The notes beneath the pieces are model-generated. The model made no database searches. It had not been told where the DNA came from and worked only from the letters and a program-made list of their open reading frames with translations. From positions 5,456,001 through 5,520,000 of the forward strand of contig NZ_CP176395.1 of the NCBI RefSeq assembly GCF_046244365.1: a DNA stretch of 64,000 bases. The letters are read 5' to 3'. Origin of the DNA: Paenibacillus_V sp046244365 (GTDB taxonomy: Bacteria; Bacillota; Bacilli; Paenibacillales; NBRC-103111). Positions 25,859 to 34,625 of this stretch are shown piece after piece. The position numbers and the translations under genes are program-made. The number at the start of each line of letters is the position of its first letter. The stretch's first letter is position 1.

Positions 25859-27589
25859 TCAATCCTTGGATTCGTAGAACCGGTACCCGTTCTTGCCCTG
25901 CTCCTTCACGGAATACATCGCCATATCGGCCTTGCTCATCAGCGAATCCGCCTCGTCCCCATCATCCGGATACAAACTGATGCCGATGCTTGCCGATACG
26001 GTCAAATTGACGCCCTCCACGGCAAACGGCGTCAAGAAACCACGCAGCAGTTTATCCGCTACATGCGAAGCCGCATGCCGCCCCGGCAGCTCGGGAAGAA
26101 TGACGCTAAACTCGTCGCCGTCTACGCGCGCCACCGTATCGGTTTCGCGCAAGCATTCGGTCAGCCGTTCCGCCACCTGCTGCAGCAGCAAATCGCCGAT
26201 TCGGTGGCCGCTTGTTTCATTGATTTTCTTGAACCCGTCGAGATCGATCAGCAAGAGCCCCAGCATGACTTGCTGCTTCTCCGCTCCGGCTATAGCCTCG
26301 CCAAGCCTTTCGTGAAACAAGAAGCGGTTGGGCGCTCCGGTCAGCGCGTCATAGTAAGCCCGACGCTGCAAATGGCCCTCGATCGCCTCCTGCTTCCGCA
26401 TAATATCGCCGTAGGCTTCGGCCATCCGATTGTATGCGGTCTCAACTTCCTTCAGCTCGTCATCCGTACCTAGATTGATCCGGCTCCACATATGCCCCGA
26501 GGCAACCTCCAGCGAAGTACGCCGCAGGGCGAACACCGCGTGGACGACCGAAATGTAAAAGCCGATAAACAACAGTACCATGACAGCTACCGCCGCTCCC
26601 ATGACGAGCAGAGCCAAAATCTTTTTTAACCCTTCATCATGGATTTGCTTGGAAAGCCGCTTATCCAACAATACGCTGATTGCATCATAAAAATCGTTGC
26701 CGGAAGCCATTGCGCGAAAGCTTTGATCCCCAATCGCCTGCTCCGCATTCGCGGATGCGTTCCCGGAAGCCAGAATGTCCGATTTCAGAAGCTCGAGCAA
26801 CGCTTCGGTATCTGTGCGAAAACGCTTATATTCGGTTTCCAGCACTTGCCGGTAGCCAGTTGAAACGGCATCGGGATGTTCCATCGACCGCTTGATGAAT
26901 TCGTGAGACTCCAAGATCGATTTCACCTGCATGCGAATTTGTCCGCGCAGCTCGGTTGTTGCCGAAGAGACCGATAAATCCGCCGTCATGCCGGCAGTTC
27001 TTGCCGCACGGTCGATCTGGCCGATCATCGGAACAAGCCGGTCGATCAGCGCTTGAGCCAGAAAACTCGTAATCGAATTATGATCGGAACGGATACCGGA
27101 GTTATCCGCAACAATCAGCATCAGCTTATTGATATCGGACAACAGGCTGTTCATCCGCTCGGAACGTTCCCTCTGAACGTCCGACTCCCCCATGTTCTGG
27201 ATTTGCACCCACTCGTCTGAGAGGGCTTTAAGGAACGGGGAAGCAAAGAACGGATCGCCAAGTTTGTGGTTCTCGTCGATGATCGATTGAATGCTGTCGG
27301 TTATTTGCTTCTGCTTGAGCAAGACATTCGATTCCGTCTGCTGTCCGGTCGCCTGTATCCTGTAGGAGCGATAGCTCCTCAGGTCGCCCGACAGCCGATT
27401 CAGCTCGTGATGAAACCGCATCCCGCTTCGCTCCAAGCTAACCAGCTCGATCTTCTCTTCGTAATGATGTGCGATCATGTACATGCTAACTCCAAAAGGA
27501 AGCAACAGAATTACGCCAATCAGCGCAAATTTGTACGGGTACTTCAAGCGGTTCATCAATCTGACAAAAGGCGCTATTAAAAAGGCCAC
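25859..27589 (-). CDS. Membrane GGDEF-domain protein, variant DGDEF signature
   Basis: 576 residues: membrane helix about 22-40, a large extracytoplasmic helical domain (about 40-305, four-helix type), second helix about 308-330, HAMP-like linker and a C-terminal diguanylate cyclase domain. The substrate loops are recognisable (DALTGAPNRFLFHERL, LLLIDLDGFKKINE) but the active-site motif reads RVDGDEF, with Asp replacing the first Gly. Activity is therefore uncertain. GTG start with GGGGAGGG ten bases upstream. Confidence 0.85.
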   Translation of the reverse strand: MAFLIAPFVRLMNRLKYPYKFALIGVILLLPFGVSMYMIAHHYEEKIELVSLERSGMRFHHELNRLSGDLRSYRSYRIQATGQQTESNVLLKQKQITDSIQSIIDENHKLGDPFFASPFLKALSDEWVQIQNMGESDVQRERSERMNSLLSDINKLMLIVADNSGIRSDHNSITSFLAQALIDRLVPMIGQIDRAARTAGMTADLSVSSATTELRGQIRMQVKSILESHEFIKRSMEHPDAVSTGYRQVLETEYKRFRTDTEALLELLKSDILASGNASANAEQAIGDQSFRAMASGNDFYDAISVLLDKRLSKQIHDEGLKKILALLVMGAAVAVMVLLFIGFYISVVHAVFALRRTSLEVASGHMWSRINLGTDDELKEVETAYNRMAEAYGDIMRKQEAIEGHLQRRAYYDALTGAPNRFLFHERLGEAIAGAEKQQVMLGLLLIDLDGFKKINETSGHRIGDLLLQQVAERLTECLRETDTVARVDGDEFSVILPELPGRHAASHVADKLLRGFLTPFAVEGVNLTVSASIGISLYPDDGDEADSLMSKADMAMYSVKEQGKNGYRFYESKD

Positions 27590-27696
27590 GCTCGTAAAAC
27601 CCTCCCCGGACGATCCGACAGTTTCTACACCCTGTCATTATTCGACTGCAAATGTTGGAAATCCTGCCGAATCGTTCCGAAAAGCTTCTAATTTCT

Positions 27697-27903
27697 TTAT
27701 TTATACGCTTTGCCCTTCGTCAATACGCAAGGCACGCCGTAGCCGACCGATCCCGGCGCCCGCATCCGCTCCATGTATCGGATGCCTCTCGGGCACCGCT
27801 GCTTGCAAGCCTCGCATGTCTCCGATGTCACGATCTTCATGTTAAATTTATTTCGATCGATTGACGAAACCTCTTTTTTCTTGCCCGTTTTCCCTTTGCT
27901 CAT
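27697..27903 (-). CDS. Small Cys-containing protein
   Basis: 68 residues, very basic N-terminus (MSKGKTGKKKEV). Four cysteines (CEACKQRC and a later PC) could bind a metal. The ATG at 27903 is preceded by GGCGGGATCGCAGG. No family recognised. Confidence 0.55.
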   Translation of the reverse strand: MSKGKTGKKKEVSSIDRNKFNMKIVTSETCEACKQRCPRGIRYMERMRAPGSVGYGVPCVLTKGKAYK

Positions 27904-28102
27904 CCTGCGATCCCGCCTTCCATGAATACGTCTCCGTACCATACGATATGTGGAGAAAGCCCAAAAGGTACATATTCGACGCGAGCGGATTTTCGGAAGA
28001 AACGAAGGTTTTTTTACAACATTGCCTTTCGTTTTGCGATAGATAATGATAAATTAGTAGAGAGTTGCCAAGTTTCCTGTTCTGAATTGCGGGAGGAGCT
28101 AC

Positions 28103-28852
28103 ATGGATATATCGCTCGTTATGCTCGGCACGGGAAGTGCCTTTGCCAAAACGTTCTACAATAATAACGCCTTGGTTGCCTGCAACGACTACAAGCTGCT
28201 GCTGGACTGCGGGCATACGGCGCCAAGAGCGCTTCACGAACTGAATATCGGGCTGGACGCCATCGACGGCATCTTTATTTCCCATATGCACGCGGATCAC
28301 ATCGGCGGCTTGGAAGAAGTCGCCTTCCGGTCCATGTACACGTATAAGAGAAAGCTTTCGCTTTTCTTGCCCGAAACCTTGATCGAACCGCTATGGGAGC
28401 ATTCACTGAAAGGCACCCTCGAAAACAGGGACGATCAAATTTACAAGCTGGACGATTACTTTCGGATCGTTCCGCTTCGCGAGGCAAATCCGATAACCGT
28501 TACCGATGGCTTTACGCTCGAAATCGTTCCCACCATACATATTCCGGGCAAGCCCAGCTATGGCGTATTTCTGAACGAATTCGTCTACTACAGTGCGGAT
28601 GCCGTGCTCGATATCGGAACGCTTGAACGATTGCGCGACCGCGGATGCCGTCATATTTTGCACGAGTGCCAGCTTCATCCTCCGGGGTATGTGCATGCTA
28701 CTCTTGAAAGCCTGCTAGAAATGCCGGAAGATTTGCAGCGGATGACTTACTTGATGCATTATGACGACGATATGGAGACGTTTGCCGGTCGGACGGGTCA
28801 TATGACCTTTATTAAGCAGCATGAAGCGTATATGTTTATGAAGAAGCAATAG
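28103..28852 (+). CDS. MBL-fold metallohydrolase
   Basis: 249 residues with the RNase Z-like arm of the metallo-beta-lactamase fold. Metal motif HMHADH (61-66), later PTIHIPG, YYSAD and HECQ supply the remaining ligands. GGAGGAGC precedes the ATG. Single gene with its own terminator. Likely a phosphodiesterase or ribonuclease-type hydrolase; the exosite of true RNase Z is not seen. Confidence 0.85.
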   Translation: MDISLVMLGTGSAFAKTFYNNNALVACNDYKLLLDCGHTAPRALHELNIGLDAIDGIFISHMHADHIGGLEEVAFRSMYTYKRKLSLFLPETLIEPLWEHSLKGTLENRDDQIYKLDDYFRIVPLREANPITVTDGFTLEIVPTIHIPGKPSYGVFLNEFVYYSADAVLDIGTLERLRDRGCRHILHECQLHPPGYVHATLESLLEMPEDLQRMTYLMHYDDDMETFAGRTGHMTFIKQHEAYMFMKKQ

Positions 28853-28884
28853 CGGCTTGTACGTTACAGTTGCTTGAAACGCCA

Positions 28885-28928
28885 AGAACCCCCGCTTTGC
28901 ATAAACTGCAAAGAACGGGGGTTCTTTC
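28885..28928 (+). terminator. Rho-independent terminator
   Basis: AGAACCCCCG pairs with CGGGGGTTCT, followed by TTC; partly bidirectional toward the 28955 gene. Confidence 0.75.
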
Positions 28929-28954
28929 GGGACATTCGCCTTGCTTGCCCCATT

Positions 28955-29191
28955 TTAGAAAGTAGGCAGATTGTCCAGGTTGTTGCTGGGGTCTCCGTCC
29001 GCATCGCCGCGGATGTAGGTGTCCCCGTCTCTTCCTTTAAAAGCGTTGACGCCTTGAATGGCGCCGTTCTGTACTTCCTGAAGGGCCGCTCCGTAATCGA
29101 GCACGCGTCCCGTGTTCGTTTGGAAGGCGGTAATGTCCCCGTCGCCGTTTTTTTGTACGGCAACGAACGTTTCCCGAGATGGATTTTGCAT
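28955..29191 (-). CDS. DUF3892-like small protein
   Basis: 78 residues. The order of VAVQKNGDGDITAFQTNTG, LDYGAALQEVQNG and GVNAFKGRDGDTYIRG fits DUF3892 proteins of Bacilli, whose role is unknown. GGAGGAG precedes the ATG at 29191. Confidence 0.7.
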   Translation of the reverse strand: MQNPSRETFVAVQKNGDGDITAFQTNTGRVLDYGAALQEVQNGAIQGVNAFKGRDGDTYIRGDADGDPSNNLDNLPTF

Positions 29192-29260
29192 AATTCTCAC
29201 GCTCCTCCCGGCTAGCATGCCCCGTTCATCCAAAAATATGCATCCGGCGACAAGCAAGGA

Positions 29261-29698
29261 TTATAGATCCTTTTTCATGCGTACATGCCAAATTCCGGCA
29301 TCGAGAAAGGGCGTTTCCGATACGGTCTCATAGCCGAGCTTCCGGTAAAAGGATTCCGCCTGGCATTGCGCGTCCAGAACGGCAGCTTTCGCATTCGCAG
29401 CTTTCGCATCGCGCTCCAGCGCTTCGATGACCGCTTTGCCGAGACCATGACCTCTAAAATCGGACAGCACGGCTATCCTCTGAAGCTTTGCGGCTCCTTC
29501 TTCATAAGGCCGCCATCTGCCGGTTGCAACCGGTTTTCCGTCGATTCGTATTAGGTAATGACGGCAAGCGTCATGCTCTGCGTCAAACGCATCGACCTCT
29601 TCGTCCGCAGGAACGTTCTGCTCATGCACGAAGACGGCAAACCGGATTGAGAGGCATTCGTCCAGCTGTTTACGGTTCGTTACGGTAATGATCTCCAT
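29261..29698 (-). CDS. GNAT family N-acetyltransferase, ElaA/YitI type
   Basis: 145 residues. N-terminal RFAVFVHEQNVPADEEVD and the acetyl-CoA loop VLSDFRGHGLGKAVIEALE are diagnostic of this GNAT group. The ATG at 29698 is eight bases from GGCAGG; a GTG at 29707 is possible. Substrate unknown. Confidence 0.87.
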   Translation of the reverse strand: MEIITVTNRKQLDECLSIRFAVFVHEQNVPADEEVDAFDAEHDACRHYLIRIDGKPVATGRWRPYEEGAAKLQRIAVLSDFRGHGLGKAVIEALERDAKAANAKAAVLDAQCQAESFYRKLGYETVSETPFLDAGIWHVRMKKDL

Positions 29699-29798
29699 GG
29701 ACTGCACCTGCCTTTTCGGTTACACTAGCATTTTGTTCGACAATCGAAATGTCCTAAGACTTCCTTTTACAATATCGCGACAAAGGAGTTCATGCAAC

Positions 29799-30212
29799 AT
29801 GAACATCGCTTTTTTTCTTTTCCCGAAGCAAGAGGTCGTATGTCTGGCCCCTCAATCGACTCTCCGCCAAGCGCTGGAACGGATGGAATATCACCGCTAT
29901 ACGGCGGTTCCGATACTGAATCAAGACGGCACCTATTTCGGAACGGTAACCGAAGGCGATCTGCTCTGGTTTCTCAAGAATAACAGCGAAGACATCAACT
30001 TCGAGAACGCGCATCGCCATAGTCTCGAAGAAATTCCTCTGCGCATTCATAACAAGCCCGTACGGATCGATGCCAACATGGAGGATCTGATCAGCCTGGT
30101 GAAAGCTCAGAACTTCGTGCCCGTCATCGACGATTCGAATAATTTCATCGGCATCGTGCGCCGGAGCGACATCATCGAGTACTGTGCCGGACAACTGCTG
30201 AAGGAAGCTTGA
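29799..30212 (+). CDS. Tandem CBS-domain protein
   Basis: 137 residues made of two CBS motifs: about 18-60 (TLRQALERMEYHRYTAVPIL) and about 85-130 (NFVPVIDDSNNFIGIVRRSD). Stand-alone CBS pairs bind adenine nucleotides; in Bacilli some (DarB/CbpB) bind cyclic di-AMP, but this protein is not clearly in that group. AAAGGAG precedes the ATG at 29799. Confidence 0.85.
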   Translation: MNIAFFLFPKQEVVCLAPQSTLRQALERMEYHRYTAVPILNQDGTYFGTVTEGDLLWFLKNNSEDINFENAHRHSLEEIPLRIHNKPVRIDANMEDLISLVKAQNFVPVIDDSNNFIGIVRRSDIIEYCAGQLLKEA

Positions 30213-30222
30213 TTCTTTCAGC

Positions 30223-31446
30223 TCAGCCGAAACGTTTGACCCGTAACCGGATGTGCTCCATGAAGGCAAACAGGTACCGTATCAGAACGACTGCAGCGTG
30301 GGCGGTGCCGAGCATCAAGAACGGCAGCATGCCGTAGGCGTAACGGTCGACCGGAATGAAAAGCAAGTGAACGCCGCAGACGATCGCAAACGACACCGCG
30401 AGAAAGGCATAAGCCCTGCTCCTTACTCCCATAATCGGAAGAAGCGCCAGTCCTGCATACACAATGATGAAATGCAGCTTGTTTAACGCATAATAATACC
30501 ATTCCGGTACATAGAAAGGATACGGTCCTACCCACAGTCTACGGAAGAAATACGTAAATTTGCCTACCGTCATCCATTTAAGCCAAAGCAGGGGCTGCTC
30601 GATCAGTCCCTGCTTTATTCTGCGCAAGCCCTCCGCCATTTGATCGCTTTCGTCGATGGCCGTCCAGTCGATCGTTCCCCGGAAATACGGATCCGTACCG
30701 CCCAGAAACGGATTGCCCGCTTCTCCTTTGGCAATGAATATGAATTCGTGGAACGTCAGCCAATTGCGCACCCACCACGGCAGCATAACGAGCGCGAACG
30801 CAGCGGCAGCCTGTAAGCCGTAAACCAGCGCTTTCTTGCGATGGCTCGTGAACCACAAGAACAGATAGGGAACGACGGCAAGCGGCAGCACGTTGGGCCT
30901 TATGAGAACGGTGATCCCGAGCAGCAAACCGAACCAGAGATGATCGGTCTTGCGGTTTTCCTGGATGATTCTTACCTGCACATAGACCATAGCCATAAGA
31001 CTGCTCAAGAACGGCACTTCCGTTAGAATCAGCGCCGTCGACCATACGTATGAAGGATAGACGGCCGCGAAAAGAGCAGCGAGCAAGCCCGCAGCCGGCT
31101 GGAACAGCCTTGCGCCCGTCATATACAGAAACCAGATTGCGGGCAAACAAAGGAAGCACTGCAGCACGCGGATAACGGTCAGCGCGGGTTCAAGCGGCTC
31201 ATAGCCGACCAGCCCGTATATAACGGCCAAAAACATCGGCAGCCCCGGCGTGACCAAAGTATTCGGCTCCGTATCCCGGTAAGCGTAAATCCCCTTTTCC
31301 AGCAGTTGAATCGCCAGCTTTGTGTACTCCAGCTGATCCCACGCGATCGGCTCGTGATAGGCCGTTAAGACGTAATGCAGCCTTATCAGGCAAGCGAATG
31401 CAAGAATAACCCCTATCGCCCACCGATGATGGAAAGAATGGTTCAT
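30223..31446 (-). CDS. GT39/ArnT-like membrane glycosyltransferase
   Basis: 407 residues with about ten helices. The first extracytoplasmic loop carries acidic DQLEY after WDQ, where GT39/GT83 enzymes bind lipid-phosphate sugar. It would transfer a sugar from a polyprenyl-phosphate donor to a cell-surface acceptor. Last gene of a four-gene unit with GT2, DUF2304 and SMR-like genes that supply the donor. Confidence 0.8.
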   Translation of the reverse strand: MNHSFHHRWAIGVILAFACLIRLHYVLTAYHEPIAWDQLEYTKLAIQLLEKGIYAYRDTEPNTLVTPGLPMFLAVIYGLVGYEPLEPALTVIRVLQCFLCLPAIWFLYMTGARLFQPAAGLLAALFAAVYPSYVWSTALILTEVPFLSSLMAMVYVQVRIIQENRKTDHLWFGLLLGITVLIRPNVLPLAVVPYLFLWFTSHRKKALVYGLQAAAAFALVMLPWWVRNWLTFHEFIFIAKGEAGNPFLGGTDPYFRGTIDWTAIDESDQMAEGLRRIKQGLIEQPLLWLKWMTVGKFTYFFRRLWVGPYPFYVPEWYYYALNKLHFIIVYAGLALLPIMGVRSRAYAFLAVSFAIVCGVHLLFIPVDRYAYGMLPFLMLGTAHAAVVLIRYLFAFMEHIRLRVKRFG

Positions 31447-31473
31447 ACGAATCCTCCTTAATCCATAAATCTA

Positions 31474-31818
31474 TCAAGCTCTCGCCAGCAAAAAGGCGCC
31501 TCCCACGACGAAAAGCAGCCCGAGCCACTGCGTGGACGAGAACGATTCTTTGAACAATACGATTCCGGAGCATGCGCCAATCACATACGCCATGGATTGA
31601 AGCGGGTAAACCCGGCTTAACGCATACCGGCTGAGTGCGTAAAACCAAATGACCGTAGCGAGCGCAAACAAGAAACAGCCGAGCATCATCGCCGGCTGCA
31701 TAAGGACGGGCACGAGCTGACTGGGGGCCGTAAGAGGGCGCCGCAGAAGCGCCAGCTTCCACAGCACCTGCCCGGCTGCGAGCAGCAAGACGTTAAGAAG
31801 AACGATCAGAACGGCCAT
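31474..31818 (-). CDS. SMR/EamA-like four-helix membrane protein, putative flippase
   Basis: 114 residues, four helices; GQVLWKLAL in helix 1 and the second-half signature (RVYPLQSMAYVIGACSGIVL, FKESFSSTQWLGL) resemble ArnE/ArnF and EmrE. In this neighbourhood it most likely moves a polyprenyl-phosphate sugar across the membrane. Its start overlaps the 3' end of the DUF2304 gene by 26 bases. Confidence 0.78.
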   Translation of the reverse strand: MAVLIVLLNVLLLAAGQVLWKLALLRRPLTAPSQLVPVLMQPAMMLGCFLFALATVIWFYALSRYALSRVYPLQSMAYVIGACSGIVLFKESFSSTQWLGLLFVVGGAFLLARA

Positions 31819-32155
31819 CTTGATCCTCCCCTAGCGAAGCTTGAAGCAGCGCCAGCTCTTGAATCAGCCGGGTTACCTTGCGGTGCAGCCTGGAAATCAC
31901 CATCGTCACATGCATGATAAGCAACAGCGCAAAAGCCGAGCCGATCAAAAAAAGCAGCGACGGGGCATAGTAGATGCCAAGCAGCCCGGCAACGGCTTGC
32001 AGAACCGTAGGAAACAGGCTGAGCAGCACCATGACGAGACCTAGGCCCAGCCACAGCAGCGCATATCTCTCCGCAATTTTTTGCCGCCGAATCAATTCCA
32101 CCGTAATGAAGACGAAGGCCAAACAAAAAACGATCGATACCGAATAAATTGTCAT
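31793..32155 (-). CDS. DUF2304 membrane protein
   Basis: 120 residues with three helices (SIVFCLAFVFITVELI, YALLWLGLGLVMVLLSLFP, LLFLIGSAFALLLIMHVTM) and a charged helical C-terminus. DUF2304 genes regularly sit beside DPM1-like GT2 genes. ATG at 32155 overlaps the GT2 stop (ATGA), so the two are coupled. Confidence 0.85.
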   Translation of the reverse strand: MTIYSVSIVFCLAFVFITVELIRRQKIAERYALLWLGLGLVMVLLSLFPTVLQAVAGLLGIYYAPSLLFLIGSAFALLLIMHVTMVISRLHRKVTRLIQELALLQASLGEDQDGRSDRSS

Positions 32156-32859
32156 CGCATTTCCCCCGAATCGCGAAACCTCGTCATGACGACGGCCAGC
32201 GACACTTTGAACATGTAATAGAGAGACTTCCAAGGCGTGATTGACGAACGGCCGGCAGCCCGCCGGTGCATGAGAACCGACATTTCAGAAATGCCCAGCC
32301 CTCTGCGGGCAAGCATCACGACCGCTTCCACCTCCGGATAATCATCCGGATAATGTTCCGCGAACAAGCCGATTACTTTACGGTTGGCCGCCCGAAACCC
32401 CGAGGTCGGATCCGTTACCCGCACGCCGGTCATCCATTGCACCATCCACGAGAAGAAAAAGATGCCGAAACGCCGCGATACCGAGCTTTGATACGCCGTT
32501 TTGCGCAAAAAGCGGGAACCGATGCAGCAGTCGCACCTGCCCGCTTCCACCTCCTGCACGATTGCGCTGAGCTCGCCTGGATCATGCTGGCCGTCGCCGT
32601 CAATTTGCACTGCAATATCGTAGCCGTTCCGCTTGGCGTACATATAGCCGGTTTGCATAGCCCCGCCGATACCGAGATTAAGCGGCAAATCGATAACGGT
32701 AGCCATCCCCGTCCGTCTTGCCTGCTCGCCGGTCCGGTCCGTCGAGCCGTCGTTGACGACTACAATATCAATGGACGGGTGGGCGTTCTTTACGCCGAGA
32801 ATGACCTGTTCGATGCTGCCTTGCTCATTGTAAGCAGGAATGATGACAAGCGCTCTCAA
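32152..32859 (-). CDS. GT2 glycosyltransferase, dolichol/polyprenyl-phosphate sugar synthase type
   Basis: 235 residues. VIIPAYNEQGSI, VVNDGSTDRT and the metal motif QIDGDGQHDP define a GT-A fold enzyme of the DPM1 group, with no membrane helices. The TTG at 32859 is five bases from AGAGGAG and gives the family's typical MRALVIIPAYNE start, so it is preferred to an ATG at 32877. First gene of the sugar-decoration operon. Confidence 0.88.
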   Translation of the reverse strand: MRALVIIPAYNEQGSIEQVILGVKNAHPSIDIVVVNDGSTDRTGEQARRTGMATVIDLPLNLGIGGAMQTGYMYAKRNGYDIAVQIDGDGQHDPGELSAIVQEVEAGRCDCCIGSRFLRKTAYQSSVSRRFGIFFFSWMVQWMTGVRVTDPTSGFRAANRKVIGLFAEHYPDDYPEVEAVVMLARRGLGISEMSVLMHRRAAGRSSITPWKSLYYMFKVSLAVVMTRFRDSGEMR

Positions 32860-32976
32860 GCAAGCTCCTCTTTTCATGATGAGATAGTCAGACTCTTACT
32901 TGTATGCCCGTTCCCGCTGCCGGATAAACGTCAGTCCGCAGTCGCGCCGTTTGACGACATTTGTCGAATTGCCGCA

Positions 32977-33005
32977 TTACAACATCATAGGAAGAATGTT
33001 ATGAT
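32977..33005 (+). promoter_or_regulatory. Putative sigma-A promoter of the chemoreceptor gene
   Basis: TTACAA, 17-base spacer, TATGAT, 45 bases before the start. No sigma-D-like element was seen. Confidence 0.45.
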
Positions 33006-33050
33006 AGAGGAAAAAGTTACCGAAAAAGATTCGCTAAAAGGGGATTCCTC

Positions 33051-34541
33051 ATGAACCGTGCCGACATTATGTTTAAACGAAACAAACTTTTGGTCAATAT
33101 TGTGTGGGCGCTGCTAGCGCTCGGTCTTGTCGTGGACATCATCACCGCCGTTCCTAAGGAAGCCGTGATCGTCCTCATCATTGCGGGACTTGCAACTTGC
33201 GTGCTCATGACCGTTCTCACCTATCGCCGCATATTCGAAAACCAGATCATGTACCTGATCTCCTTATCCCTTTCCATGCTCACCTTCCTTTTGGTCGATT
33301 CCAGTCCGGCCTTGACCACATATTTTCTCGTCTATCTCAACATGGCGATCGCCATGCTGTATACGAACTATCGCGCGGTCCTTTTCTCCGGCATTTCCGC
33401 CATCGCACTGACGAACGTGTTTTTTTTCGTGCCGAAATATTATGACGCCATGTTTGCACCCCTTCAGGAGGTCAGCTTTTTCACCCCGAATCTATATGTC
33501 GTTATGACGCTAGCAGCCCTGGTAGCAGCGGGACGATTCGGAGAGAAGCTCCAGCTTGAAGTTCTGGAGAAGCAAGAAGCCGCTTTGCAGGCCAAACAGC
33601 GTGCGGAAGACATGCTTACTCATGTCAAGCAAGCCGTCGATCAATTGAACGCCTTCAGCATCACGCTGAAAGGGAATGTGACGACCGCAGGGGCCATCTC
33701 GCACGAGGTAACCCATACGTTCGCCGAAATCGCGACAAGCGTCGAAACGCAAACGCGCAGCATCGGAGAGATCAGCGAATCGATACATGAGGTTGAGCAA
33801 GTCGTCGGAACGGTGTCCGGCGGGTCTTCACAAATGAGCGCCGTCGCCGTAGAAACGTCGACGCTTGCTCGTTCGGGCAACGAACAGGTCGCCACGCTGT
33901 CCGAGCAGGTCGAACGGCTCCACTCGATCATCCATACGACAGTAAGGCTCATGGAAGATCTCGATACACAGAATCAGCAAATCGGCGAAATCGTTCAAAC
34001 GATTAACGCCATATCCACCCAAACGAATCTGCTAGCGCTTAATGCCGCTATCGAAGCGGCACGCGCTGGCGAGCACGGGAAAGGGTTTGCGGTCGTTTCG
34101 GGCGAGGTTCGCAAGCTGGCGGAGGGCTCACGTCAATCGACCGAGCAGATAACGGTCATCTTGGAGAGCATTCAGCAGAAAACGTCCGAGGTTTCCGAGC
34201 AAGTATGGCTCGGACGCGATGCGATTAACTACAGCCGCGAGGCAGCCGTTCAAGTAGGATCGATGATCCGGAACGTCGCGGGCAACGCCGCGCATACCGA
34301 ACAGCAATCGTCGCTCGTAAGATCCTCCGCGGAGCAGATGGAGCAAGCCTACCGGACGATTACGGACGAAATGTTGACGATTGCCGGCATCACCGAACAA
34401 AACATGGCTTCCGTGCAAGAAATAACGGCGAGCATGGAAACGCAGGACGGGAAAATCAGCGATATCGTCGAAAGCTATCTTCAGCTGGAGCAATTGATCA
34501 ACAGCCTGCAAGCTTTGATCGATCGCGAAAGGAAGCAGTAA
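33051..34541 (+). CDS. Methyl-accepting chemotaxis protein with six-helix membrane domain
   Basis: 496 residues. Residues 1-165 form about six membrane helices with only short loops; there is no extracellular ligand domain and no clear HAMP. The cytoplasmic part is a coiled coil with the conserved hairpin tip (EIVQTINAISTQTNLLALNA, then RAGEHGKGFAVVSGEVRKLA). It should signal to CheA/CheW and may sense a membrane property or a hydrophobic ligand. AAAGGGG precedes the ATG. Confidence 0.9.
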   Translation: MNRADIMFKRNKLLVNIVWALLALGLVVDIITAVPKEAVIVLIIAGLATCVLMTVLTYRRIFENQIMYLISLSLSMLTFLLVDSSPALTTYFLVYLNMAIAMLYTNYRAVLFSGISAIALTNVFFFVPKYYDAMFAPLQEVSFFTPNLYVVMTLAALVAAGRFGEKLQLEVLEKQEAALQAKQRAEDMLTHVKQAVDQLNAFSITLKGNVTTAGAISHEVTHTFAEIATSVETQTRSIGEISESIHEVEQVVGTVSGGSSQMSAVAVETSTLARSGNEQVATLSEQVERLHSIIHTTVRLMEDLDTQNQQIGEIVQTINAISTQTNLLALNAAIEAARAGEHGKGFAVVSGEVRKLAEGSRQSTEQITVILESIQQKTSEVSEQVWLGRDAINYSREAAVQVGSMIRNVAGNAAHTEQQSSLVRSSAEQMEQAYRTITDEMLTIAGITEQNMASVQEITASMETQDGKISDIVESYLQLEQLINSLQALIDRERKQ

Positions 34542-34557
34542 CGTTTGTAGGCATACC

Positions 34558-34611
34558 AAAAAGAGGCGGGACCCTATGCAATCGTGTTGCTTAGAGTCCC
34601 GCCTCTTTTTT
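34558..34611. terminator. Strong bidirectional terminator
   Basis: AAAAAGAGGCGGGAC pairs with GTCCCGCCTCTTTTTT between the convergent chemoreceptor and M50 genes. Confidence 0.9.
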
Positions 34612-34625
34612 GGCGAGTAGCTAGG

